Positions 21,340-30,895 of a stretch of 64,000 nucleotides of DNA are shown one piece after another. The translations under genes and the position numbers were made by a program. Source of the DNA: Rheum nobile (Eukaryota; Streptophyta; Magnoliopsida; Caryophyllales; Polygonaceae); contig WOAB01000125.1 in NCBI GenBank assembly GCA_027886185.1, forward strand, positions 496,001 to 560,000, given 5' to 3'. Position 1 is the first letter of the stretch. Each line of letters begins with the position of its first letter. The notes beneath the pieces are model-generated. The model was not told the origin of the DNA and made no database searches. It was given only the letters and a program-made list of their open reading frames with translations.

Positions 21340-24261
21340 TCAAGTTCACTATCCTCTGTCATAGCCTCATCAGTGACGGCAAGATGGATTTCAGGAGAGT
21401 TGATCTGTTGCACTACCTCAGTAGGCACAACCTCATTTATCTGATCATATTTATGTGAGTCCGAAAATTCCTAGAGGCCACGTTCAATTTCCATGACTGG
21501 TTCACTCAAGGGAGGGGAGCCAGACAAAGGAGGGATTGACAGACGGGTTTTCAGTCGTCCTTAACCCGGTCAAAATAAAACCTAACAAACCTAAACAAGT
21601 AATAGAGGCAAGCAAGGGTCGAATCCCACAGGGAGGAAGTAATCAATCTATGTGTTTCTTAGCATGCAAGTAACAAAGGGGGGTTTTGGATTGGTTTCGT
21701 AACAAGCAATCAAGGCAAATAAACAAATCAAATGATGTAATCAAATATGGGGAAAACACCTAGCCAAGCAAGATCCACTTTTTCTATGATAGATTGGTCC
21801 TAGGTCATCTCTATTCCTTTCCTTTAGTTATTCTTGTCCCTAATCTTATATAGTTACTAGCCCTACCAGTTCTAGCAACACTTACTATTGAACAACCGAA
21901 CAATAACAGCATAGAGCATAGGATAAACCAGGATACATGTCAATAATCACAACCCGCAATAATTAACATGCAATCAATTCTTCTTTCATAACAATCTAGT
22001 CCTATCAGTCCTAGATAATCATGGATGCTACTTCTGAATTAGGGATGAATAATATTGATCTCAACAAGTTGACCAGAAAGTAATAATTAACACTATAGAT
22101 AATATTAATCTCAACTAGGTTATCAGGCTAGGAAAACTAATATTAATAATGATAATTACCACAACTGATGAGTTAGATCCAACCAATACTATTCAAGAAC
22201 CTAATCCTGCAGTATGAATAATATCAATAACACTAGGTAGCTAATCTAGAGAAATCAATATAACTCAATGGAATGAAGCTCAAGAAGAAAGATATAAATC
22301 CAAAGAAAATAGGAATAGGGAATTAACCTCACAATCAAACCATAGAAAAAGCTTCAATTGTCGGGCTAAGCAAAGGGTGTTTAGCTCTTCATAATCTTCA
22401 AAGGAAAAACAATACTAAATGGAAAAACGATGATCTCTCGATCGTTCATCTATGATCCTCAATAGAGGCTGTGAGAGTTAGGTTAAATAAGTTAACCTAA
22501 AGTCCAAGATCACAAACTTCATCCCTCAAAAGGAAAAATACTAATATTCGGAATTAAATAAAACAACGAAAAAGGAAAAACAGAAAAAGAAAACAGAAGT
22601 TCGGAGCGCGTCGGGCTGACTCCCGCTGATGGCCGCGGTCGCGGTTTGCTCTCGAAGTGCATAATTAATTTCCGATAATTCGGCCGCGGGCGCGGCCTTC
22701 GGGCCGCGGTCGCGGCCTCTTTGCTATCGCCCATCTCCTTCGGAAATCTTGCTGCGGCCTTCTGCTCCCCGCGGCTTGGTCGCGGTTTCTTCACTTCACC
22801 GCCTTCTCACGTGGTTTCTTCATGGATCTTGCTTGTCTCCTCAGGTGGTCAATTTCTCTTCTTCTGGATGTCTCCAATAAGCTCCTCCAGACCACCAAAA
22901 TCACACTTCTCTGCTCCAACTCCATAATCTCCAATTGTGCATAAAATCCCACCAAATGACGTCTCAAACCTGATAATAATCCCTAGAAATGTGCTATAAA
23001 ATAGCACTGATCAGGGATCATACAAGGGCTACCAGGGAGAGGTTCGACTTGTGCTTGAGCCTTCAGGGCTTCACCAAACGGGGTAGGTTCAAAGTCCGAT
23101 CAAGGCCTTTTTATTGGGCCTGGATTAACCTTATCAACAGGCCCATTTGTGGAGTAAACAGGTTGGCGAGTTTGGGCATGCTTCCCACTCTTCTTCTTAG
23201 CCATATTTTTCTTACTTTTGGAAGTGGAGCCTTCTGCTCCTTCAGAAAGAGGTCTCATCTTCTCTGCACTAGGCGCCTCGCCTTTCCTAGACAATCCTAC
23301 TTTATCTCTGTTGCCAGAAAAAAATTGTTGCTTCCCCTTTTCCACTCTAGAGTTAGTCTTATCCTTAGCAATCCTAGGAATTTGACTTACCACAGCTTTA
23401 CTAGGATTCTTCTCCTCCACATGATTCACCCCTTCTTCAAGATCAACGGCTAGGGCAGCAAACCTGTCAGATAAAGAGGTTTGATGCCTAGGCTGAGGTA
23501 CAGGTTTGCGAACAGAGGCGGCAGCAGGGCTGGTGTTGTTGGTGGCAGCCTTTTCCTTCAATCTGTTTGAGCGGTTTCGCCGGTTAGGGTTCATCCAAGA
23601 ACCGAAGGGGGGAACCGCCGGTGTCGTGCCGGAGATATTCGCAATAGCTTTGGCCTTTTCCAACTCTTCCTTACGGGCAATATTCTTCGGGTCCAAGGGA
23701 CAACTGGGTTAGAAGTGCCCAAACCTTCCACAACCGAAACATATCGTATGGAGGCCTTCATACTCCACAAGGCACCTGGAGCCGTTGATCAGTACAGCCC
23801 CTTTCAGCGGCTTCGACAGGTCTAATTTCATGCAGATTCGAGTGAATCTTCCCCGGTTGGCAAAAAGTGTCTACTGGTCAACTTTTATTGGTACCAATGG
23901 CAGAAGCAAGTTGAAGGAGAACATTTTCTTCATACAGAAATACTGGTAAATTAGTAAACCTGATCCAAGCTGGGGTGGTGGAGATTGTGTCGTTGATTGG
24001 GTTGAAATCAGGGGACCAAGGTTTGATGATGACATAGTGCCCAAATATTGTCCAAGGACCTCCAGTGAGCACCTTCATGTAGTCTTCCTCTTCATCAAAT
24101 TTAATGATGTAGTACCCATTGGGAAGATCGATCAGCTTCATGTTGCTCCTCAGTCTCCATAATTCTTTTAGTTTATGTTGCATGATATCATAAGGTATCA
24201 TAGTACCAAGGGCCTTTATGACCAGAGTGGATCTCCAGACGGAGGCCAAGGCTTTAAGAAC
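21340..24261 (-). pseudogene. LINE ORF1 (DUF4283 and zinc knuckle), main part
   Basis: The segment 23878-24249 carries a DUF4283-type domain (GYYIIKFDEEEDYMKVLTGG, then HYVIIKPWSPDF). After frame changes, a CCHC-like knuckle (CFGCGRFGHF then SC) appears at about 23705-23745, and a Lys/Ser/Pro-rich region follows at 23100-23696. Beyond the solo LTR insertion, an acidic tail reads through 21340-21536. ORF1 proteins of plant LINEs bind RNA. Stops at about 23878, 23704 and 23100 show it is dead. Confidence 0.77.
21537..23013 (-). mobile_element. Solo LTR (Athila-related), 1477 bp
   Basis: It begins TGACAGACGG and ends GCACTGATCA, flanked by the perfect duplication GGGAT (21532-21536 and 23014-23018). 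It contains the shared GCAAGCAAGGGTCGAATCCC block near 21609 and several GGCCGCGGTCGCGG-like cores at 22630-22790. No internal region is present. It interrupts the C-terminal part of LINE ORF1. Confidence 0.9.
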
Positions 24262-24479
24262 TATAGAAGTTGGTAAACTTGTAGACGATGGAGAGAATTG
24301 TTACTGTTATTGAAATTGAATTAATTTACAAAGAAAGGCAAAGGCCTATATATACAGGAGATCAATACAACGGTAAAGAGAGAAATTAGCATAGGGAAAA
24401 GATATGTGTTCCTAATATAAATAAGGCAGAATATTGGAGAAAAGGAAGGTGATAGAATTAGGATATGTATATGTTAATA
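24262..24479 (-). repeat. 3' LTR of Copia element
   Basis: 218 bp, with TAT at one end and ATA at the other. It matches 28932-29149 with one visible difference. Confidence 0.95.
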
Positions 24480-24486
24480 CTCCCCC

Positions 24487-25149
24487 TCAAGTGGAGTGTA
24501 TGTTGATGACACTCAACTTGGATAAGAGACTCGAAAAAGCGGTTGGACCCAGGGGCTTGGTAAACAGGTCAGCTGGTTGGTCGCTTGTTCGGATGTGTAG
24601 AGTGCGGACATGGCCTTGTTGAACCTTCTCCCGGATGACGTGACAATCTATTTCAATGTGTTTTGTGCGCTCATGGAAGACAGGGTTGGAGGCGATATGA
24701 ATTGCAGCCTGGTTATCACAGTAGAGGTCGGCTGGCTGCTTGTGAGTAATGTTGAGGTCTTTGAGCAGCGTTCGGAGCCATGTTAACTCACAGCATGTGC
24801 TAGCCATTGAGCGATATTCCGCTTCAGCACTTGAGCGAGATACCGTCCCTTGCTTTCGTGTCTTCCAAGAGATGGGAGCGCCACCGAAGAAGATGATATA
24901 GCCAGAGGTAGAGCGGCGAGTGTCGCAGCAACGTGCCCAGTCAGCGTCGCAGTAGGCTGTCAAGTGGAGGCGGCCGTGGCGCGGCAGGAGAATACCTTGT
25001 CCAGGAGAGCCCTTGATGTAGCGGAGAACATGATGAGCAGCATTAAGGTGCGGTTCCCTTGGAGTGGCCATGAATTGGCTGAGGATGTGTACAGCATAGA
25101 CCAAATCCGGGCGCGTTATGGTGAGGTATATGAGTCGTCCGACGAGTCA
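24487..25149 (-). pseudogene. Copia RNase H domain, separated from pol by one stop codon
   Basis: The frame continues that of the Copia polyprotein directly after a TGA at 25147-25149. Visible motifs are YCDADWARCCDTRRSTSGY (catalytic Asp), SSAEAEYRSMA (catalytic Glu), DLYCDNQAAIHIASNP (Asp) and RTKHIEIDCHVIREKV. It would degrade the RNA strand of the hybrid during reverse transcription. The stop sits where a CGA Arg codon would fit, so a C-to-T change is the simplest cause. The region is otherwise intact to its own stop near 24487. Confidence 0.9.
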
Positions 25150-28100
25150 TCGATAGAGAGATGGGTCTGGCAAAAGGTCTCCATCTCTCTCGGTGAGAAC
25201 CAAACTTTGGTCGAGCGGAACGGCGGCTGGTTTGGCGCCAAGGAAGCCAGTATCGTCGAGAATTTCTAGAGCATATTTGCGTTGGCAAAGAGTGATCCCT
25301 GCAGCTGAACGTGCAACTTCGATGCCGAGGAAGTATTTGAGCGGACCCATATCTTTTAACTTGAATTGTGTAGCAAGGAAGGCTTTGGTGGCTTCTATGT
25401 CCTGCAGGTTAGTGCCAGTAACGATAACATCATCAACATAGATTAAGAGAATAGTGAACATACCTTGTCGTTGACGAATGAAGAGTGAATAGTCGGCCCA
25501 AGATTGTCGAAATCCAGCTAGTTTGAGGGAATGAGAAAGCTTCAAAAACCATTGGCGGGAGGCTTGCTTGAGCCCATAAAGGGACTTGTGAAGCTTATAA
25601 ACTCTCGTCTCCCCCTTTCGATGGAAGTCGGGTGGCAATCTCATGTAAACCTCTTCCAAAAGATCGCCATTGAGGAAGGCGTTGTTGACGTCGAGTTGAT
25701 GCAAGTGCCAACCATTCATGGCTGCCACACTTATAAGAACCCGAACGGTCGTGAGTTTAGCAACCAGGGCAAAGGTCTCTTGATAGTCCACTCCCTCAAC
25801 TTGGTTATACCCTTTTGCAACGAGACGAGCTTTGTATCGCTCAATCGTTCCGTCGGGTTGGTATTTGATCTTATATACCCATTTGCAACTGATGGGGCGC
25901 TTGTTTGGCGGAAGTGGTACAAGGCTCCATGTTCCATTATCCTCCAGGGCCTTGATTTCCTTGGCCATGGCATCCCTCCAGTTGGGAGACTTGTTAGCCT
26001 GCAAAAAGGACTTGGGCTCTTGCTCAAGCATGATGTTAGCAACAAATTGTCTATAATTATCCGAAAGCTTTGCATAAGATAACACATTAGCTAACGGAGA
26101 AGCCTTACCAGAGGCAACACTAAGGGAGGGAGATGATTGGGGCGCCGAGCGAGATGGTAGGCTAGCTTCCACGTGAAAATCACGTAGGGTGGTGGAAAGT
26201 TTTGTGGGTCTAGAGGATCGCCGGGAGTGTGCAGGGGGTAAGGTGGGAGGTGATGGGGAGCCGTGTTCAGTGGGAAAGGGGTGGTCTGCAGGAGGCAACG
26301 TGAGTGGGATGGGCAACTGGGTAGTTTGAGTGGGGTGTATATCAGGAGGCAATGGTATAGGAGGGGAGTCGTATGCATGTGCATGAGGGGTGATGGGTAT
26401 GGTTGTGGAAGGTTGGTCACCTTCTGAAGGAGACGCAATTATATCATCATCGTAAACATTAGAAGAAGTTTTGAAGTTTGGTAAAGGTAACTGTTGGTGA
26501 TGAAGTGCTGAAATTTTGGAGTAAGGAAATTCTGTTTCGTGAAAAACAACATCACGTGAGATAATAGTTTTCTTAGTTGAAAAATCATAGAGTTTGTAAC
26601 CTTTGGTACCGGGTGGGTATCCAATAAAAATGCATTCAATGGCACGTGGTTCGAACTTGTGAGGGCGGTATGGATGAGTTGATGCGAAGCATCGACACCC
26701 AAAAACGCGTAAATGAGAATAGAGGGGGGGTTTGCGAAAGAGTCTTTCAAAAGGTGTTTTGTTATTCAAAATTCGACTTGGCATGCGATTTATTAAGTAA
26801 GTAGCGGTGAGGATGGCATCTCCCCAAAAAATTTTAGGTAAATGAGATTGGAAGAGAAGTGCACGAGCCACATTTAGTAGGTGTCTATGTTTGCGTTCCG
26901 CAACATCATTTTGTTGTGGCGTATTTATGCAACTTGTTTGATGTAAAATGCCTTTGGAAGAATAAAGATCAAAACACTTAAATCCGGGACCGTTATCACT
27001 TCGAACGATCTTAATTGTTGTCGAAAACTGATTTTCTATGAGATTGACAAACTGAATAATAAGGGGCCGAGCCTCGGCCTTGGTTTTCATAAGATAAATC
27101 CAAGTAAATTTAGAATAATCATCCACAATGGTTAAGAAATAACGAGCACCTGATAAACAAGGGACATGATAACCTCCCCAAATATCCATGTGAATGAGAT
27201 CAAAACATGAAGAACTAGTAGAAGTATGAGTAGGAAAAGGGTGTCGAGTCTGTTTTGCCAAAGGACAAACTAAACAGGAGTGATCATTTGGACTTTTATT
27301 TTTAAAAACCGGAAGAAGAGACGATACTTGTTGCGACGGGTGACCAACTCGTTGATGCCATAGGGAATCCGGAATGGTGACGTTGCAAGCAATGGGCGTC
27401 GGTTGGGATTGGAGGAAGTAGAGGCCATCGTGCTCACATGCAGTCCCAATCATCTTCCCCGAGAGAAGGTCCTGAATCACACAAATTCGTTTTAAGAAAA
27501 TCGTAGCATAAAAATAGTCAAGTGCCAATTTACTGATGGATATGAGGTTGACTGAAAAAGCAGGGACACAAAGAACATTAGTGATGATTAATTGAGGTGT
27601 AAACTTGACAGTACCAATATGTGAAACAACATAAGATTTACCATCGGGTAGATGAACAAAACGGTTAGTTGTCGGTTTATAAGAAGCCAAAAAACGAGTA
27701 TGATATGTAATGTGATCGCTTGCACCACTGTCCATAATCCATGAATTTAAGGAATGGATGGACTGAGATTTAATATTACCTGAGAAGTAAGTAAAAGTAG
27801 GATGTTTACCAACATGATTAGCGGAAGTATGGTGAGCAGATGCAGCGGCACCAGTCGACTGTTGAGATGCAAGCTCCTGCAAGTTGAGGCGCTTTAGCAG
27901 ATCCATGAGTTGCTGGTAGTCAGAATACGGTGGCTGCTCGGTGGTCGGCACACCAGATGGAGGCGCTTGGGCAGTGTTGTTGATGCTGGAGCTCTGCTGG
28001 CTGCCGTCCAGGAGACGTTTGCGTTTCCGACAGTAGTCAAGAGTATGCCCCTTATTGTTGCAGAATGAGCATTGGAGGTGGGCGCGACATTGCTTCGTAT

Positions 28101-28884
28101 TGTGATTGGTTAAGTTACACTTCTCACAATATTTAGTGTCGCCACCAGCGGGAGGAGCACGATGTCTCTTGACGGAGAAGGCAGTCGTTTCCGGCAGCGC
28201 GGGGGGCTTCGAGATTTTTGCTTGTTGTTCATGGCGAAGGACCATCGAGTAGGCCTTGTTCGGTTCAGGGAAGGGATCTAGCCCAATAATCGTTCCCCGA
28301 ATCTGTTCGTACTCAGAGCCAAGGCCCATCAGAAACTTCATCGACTTTTGATTGTTGATGAACGCCTGAAAATCAGCAGCAGCATCGTAGGAACAAGGGC
28401 GCGTAGTGGTCAAAGCGTCCTTCTCATCCCAAAGGGATTTGATTTTGGTAAAATAGGTACTAACGGAATCGAGCCCTTGCACACAATCCTGAATCTGTTT
28501 TTCAACATTGAAAAGTGCGACAATATTAGTTTGAGAGAACCGAGCGATGAGTTCAAGCCAAATACCTCGAGCATCTTTGCAATGGACAACACTCTTCGAG
28601 ATGTCGTTAGACATTGAACCAAGAAGCCATGTCTTGACAAGAACATTGCATCGTTCCCATTGAGATTCTTCGACTGGTTTGTCCTTCGGTTTTGGTAAGG
28701 AGCCATCGACGAATCCGGCTTTGTTTTTAATGGTTAAAGCCATCGTCATCGAGTTCTGCCATGATATGAAATTGTCTTCCACCAGCGGCTGCGAAACGAG
28801 GACTGCGCCTGGTTGATCGGAGTGGTGGAGAAAGAGGGGGTGGTTCGATTTCTCACATGGCTCGGGTTGTGTAGTGTCCGGCAT
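25147..28884 (-). CDS. Copia Gag-Pol polyprotein (1245 codons)
   Basis: One frame encodes, in order: gag (UBN2 type, about residues 35-230); two CCHC knuckles (CEKCNLTNHNTKQC and CSFCNNKGHTLDYC, about residues 253-285); aspartic protease (WIMDSGASDHIT, about 380-390); integrase with a HHCC finger and the D,D,E core (DLIHMDIWGG, IVRSDNGPGF, QQNDVAERKHR); and reverse transcriptase of RVT_2 type (WVYKIKYQPDGTIERYKARL, QLDVNNAFLNGDL, YVDDVIVTG at about 1147). The frame ends at an in-frame TGA just before RNase H. The ATG is 47 bases downstream of the 5' LTR edge, so 28884 is a plausible start. Apart from this stop no break is visible. The exact copia lineage was not resolved. Confidence 0.93.
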   Translation of the reverse strand: MPDTTQPEPCEKSNHPLFLHHSDQPGAVLVSQPLVEDNFISWQNSMTMALTIKNKAGFVDGSLPKPKDKPVEESQWERCNVLVKTWLLGSMSNDISKSVVHCKDARGIWLELIARFSQTNIVALFNVEKQIQDCVQGLDSVSTYFTKIKSLWDEKDALTTTRPCSYDAAADFQAFINNQKSMKFLMGLGSEYEQIRGTIIGLDPFPEPNKAYSMVLRHEQQAKISKPPALPETTAFSVKRHRAPPAGGDTKYCEKCNLTNHNTKQCRAHLQCSFCNNKGHTLDYCRKRKRLLDGSQQSSSINNTAQAPPSGVPTTEQPPYSDYQQLMDLLKRLNLQELASQQSTGAAASAHHTSANHVGKHPTFTYFSGNIKSQSIHSLNSWIMDSGASDHITYHTRFLASYKPTTNRFVHLPDGKSYVVSHIGTVKFTPQLIITNVLCVPAFSVNLISISKLALDYFYATIFLKRICVIQDLLSGKMIGTACEHDGLYFLQSQPTPIACNVTIPDSLWHQRVGHPSQQVSSLLPVFKNKSPNDHSCLVCPLAKQTRHPFPTHTSTSSSCFDLIHMDIWGGYHVPCLSGARYFLTIVDDYSKFTWIYLMKTKAEARPLIIQFVNLIENQFSTTIKIVRSDNGPGFKCFDLYSSKGILHQTSCINTPQQNDVAERKHRHLLNVARALLFQSHLPKIFWGDAILTATYLINRMPSRILNNKTPFERLFRKPPLYSHLRVFGCRCFASTHPYRPHKFEPRAIECIFIGYPPGTKGYKLYDFSTKKTIISRDVVFHETEFPYSKISALHHQQLPLPNFKTSSNVYDDDIIASPSEGDQPSTTIPITPHAHAYDSPPIPLPPDIHPTQTTQLPIPLTLPPADHPFPTEHGSPSPPTLPPAHSRRSSRPTKLSTTLRDFHVEASLPSRSAPQSSPSLSVASGKASPLANVLSYAKLSDNYRQFVANIMLEQEPKSFLQANKSPNWRDAMAKEIKALEDNGTWSLVPLPPNKRPISCKWVYKIKYQPDGTIERYKARLVAKGYNQVEGVDYQETFALVAKLTTVRVLISVAAMNGWHLHQLDVNNAFLNGDLLEEVYMRLPPDFHRKGETRVYKLHKSLYGLKQASRQWFLKLSHSLKLAGFRQSWADYSLFIRQRQGMFTILLIYVDDVIVTGTNLQDIEATKAFLATQFKLKDMGPLKYFLGIEVARSAAGITLCQRKYALEILDDTGFLGAKPAAVPLDQSLVLTERDGDLLPDPSLYR

Positions 28885-28931
28885 GAGGAAGGGATGTAGG
28901 ATCGGTATTGAACCTTAAGAAGCTGATACCA

Positions 28932-29149
28932 TATAGAAGTTGGTAAACTTGTAGACGATGGAGAGAATTGTTACTGTTATTGAAATTGAATTAATTTACA
29001 AAGAAAGGCAAAGGCCTATATATACAGGAGATCAATACAACGGTAAAGAGAGAAATTAGCATAGGGAAAAGATATGTGTTCCTAATATAGATAAGGCAGA
29101 ATATTGGAGAAAAGGAAGGTGATAGAATTAGGATATGTATATGTTAATA
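28932..29149 (-). repeat. 5' LTR of Copia element
   Basis: 218 bp, the partner of 24262-24479. Confidence 0.95.
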
Positions 29150-29382
29150 AGAACATCATCAGCAATGGTGACAATTGGCTCTCCTTCCTCTCCGGGATGC
29201 AAAACATTGATTTTTCCAGCAAGAAAATCCTTGGGCAGCACAAGGCGATCTTCTTCTTTTTTGGCGATAATGTCTTTCCAGGAAAGAGATTTCGCTGGGG
29301 GTTCTAAAGGCTGCTGTACAGAGTCGGGCGGGGGGTCAAGGACCATGGAAACATCCTCACAATGGGTGACAGTATCCAGCAC
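29150..29382 (-). pseudogene. LINE ORF1 N-terminus
   Basis: The frame from Met at 29382 encodes a Pro/Ser-rich start and KSLSWKDIIAKKEEDR, a motif seen near the start of plant LINE ORF1 proteins. A segment leading into the DUF4283 domain follows. It breaks at the Copia insertion (duplication AGAAC), and the continuation is at 24261 and below. Confidence 0.75.
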
Positions 29383-29660
29383 AGGGGGGAGGTCGAAACC
29401 TCCATGGGAATAAAAGGGGAAATTTAACAGAGCTTTTAAATTTCAGAGCTTTTGTACGGACTTTTTACTCCAAGAGGATTTTTTTTTTTTTTTGACTAAG
29501 CCCATTTGTAGAACCACCAATAACACCCAGGATAAGAATATTTCTTGTCCATCGAAAAAAAAGATAATAACAACGTGTTTACAACTTCATTTCAAAAGAA
29601 AAACATATAAAAATTCAAATTTGTATATTGCTCACATAATAACTTCCATGTTTTATTTCC
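29383..29660. other. LINE 5' region and T-rich run
   Basis: No gene is seen. A run of about 15 T near 29479-29494 marks the edge of recognisable LINE DNA. AT-rich sequence follows. Confidence 0.4.
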
Positions 29661-29664
29661 TCGG

Positions 29665-30895
29665 TAAAATGGACGATGATACACCTACACTTGGTGTAAG
29701 GTAGTGTAAAATTTTCACCATAATATACATGTATTACTTTATATTTTAAAATAATAAAATAACAAAAAGCAATCATGTCTAATTTGGTCATTTTCTTTAA
29801 TAATTATAAAACCACTTTTTAATTTTTTCAAAGTCTCTCTTTTCTAGGTACTCTCACTTCATTTCACATTTACGGAGTATTTTTTAAACTTTTTCTGCCA
29901 TTTTGAGAACAGAGTACTGAATCAAAAAAAAAACAGAGCACAAAAGCCCCAATTAATCTGCCATGTCATTTCTTTGTCCCACAGCTCGAACAGAGCACAA
30001 ATGCCCATTGACTTCCATGTGAATTAATCTTCCATGTGAATTAATCTTCATGTCAATTCTCGCCCAAATCATCCACACCCTCCCTCGATCAATCTTTGCA
30101 CCATAATCGAAGACAATCTAGGCGTGCCTAAACCGTAAGTGCCAACCGAAAACCCCCAAATTTTGCCGCCGAAATCAAGCACATCAGCAATCGGGGATCT
30201 AAAATTGCAGAAACTCCTCGTCCTCCGGGGCTCCGATATAGGTTTCGGGTGAACCGATTTGGTGGTGGATCTGAAAGGAGTGGGATGAGAGTGAGGACCC
30301 GGGTGGGATTCGGATCCGGGCAAGTCCTTGAAGTGGGCGTCGAAAGCAGGGTCAGATCTATGGAGATTGGGTCTTCTCGACGACAATAAGAGTGGGAGCA
30401 GAGAATTTAGAGACGGAGCTTCTTTGGGCGCTCATCGGCATGACATCCAGCAGCCGAAATTTGTGTCCTTGTAGCCTAGAAAGTAATTATGGATGCCTCT
30501 GTTTGGAGAAGATGGAAATGAGGTTAGAGAGAGAACCATCGGCGACGGCGGTAGCCGGGGGTGGTGGCTCGTGGTGGATGAACATAGGGCTGGTGGTAGT
30601 TTGGATGTCCTAGAAATGTAAATGGAGATAGTGAAGAGATGAAGATGATGAGAATGGATATAGCTGAGGGAGATGAGTTTAATGGATAAACATTTACAAT
30701 TGGAAAAGGAGGAAGATGAAATGAGAAAAAACTACTATTTAATTAAATATTACTATTATCTAGGAGAGTAGCTATTTGTAGCTGTAGCAAGTACAGACTA
30801 TTGAATTTGACGAGAAGTAATTTTTCTCAATTTTACATTTATACGCTTAAAAGTGTAAGATAAATCTTACACTTAGTGTAGATGTACATTTTTCC
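29665..30895. mobile_element. Possible DNA transposon with imperfect inverted ends, carrying gene-like DNA
   Basis: The left edge (about 29668-29704, TACACCTACACTTGGTGTAAG) and the right edge (about 30860-30895) are imperfect inverted repeats sharing TACACT and GTGTAAG. Between them, 30069-30620 is GC-richer and gene-like, with a Pro/Ser/Arg-rich minus-strand frame of 105 codons that I do not recognise. This could be a MULE that has picked up gene pieces, or an unrelated gene fragment between two repeats. No clear target duplication was found. Confidence 0.35.

Larger units (their letters stand above)
24262..29149 (-). mobile_element. Young Ty1/copia element with TAT...ATA LTR ends
   Basis: Two 218-bp LTRs (24262-24479 and 28932-29149) are flanked by the perfect duplication AGAAC (24257-24261 and 29150-29154). 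The LTRs differ at one visible base (AATATAAATA versus AATATAGATA near 24418 and 29088), so insertion is recent. The ends are TATAGAAG and GTTAATA rather than TG...CA. The PBS at 28918-28931 reads TGGTATCAGCTTCTTA-like on the minus strand, next to the 5' LTR, and a purine tract (GAGGGGGAG) precedes the 3' LTR. It lies inside LINE ORF1. Confidence 0.95.
17207..29480 (-). mobile_element. L1-type LINE with RNase H, split by a solo LTR and a Copia element
   Basis: Pieces in order on the minus strand are ORF1 start (29150-29382), ORF1 continuation (about 23019-24261 and 21340-21536), endonuclease, reverse transcriptase, and zinc-binding plus RNase H. The insertions at 21537-23013 and 24262-29149 account for the gaps. 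The 3' end is cut by the Athila element at 17206. The 5' end is not sharply defined but lies near 29480, next to a run of about 15 T. Several stops and frameshifts make it inactive. Confidence 0.85.

Noticed and set aside
30069..30386. A host gene on the minus strand
   Set aside because: The frame has no recognised domain and no clear exon structure. It is kept only as possible captured DNA.
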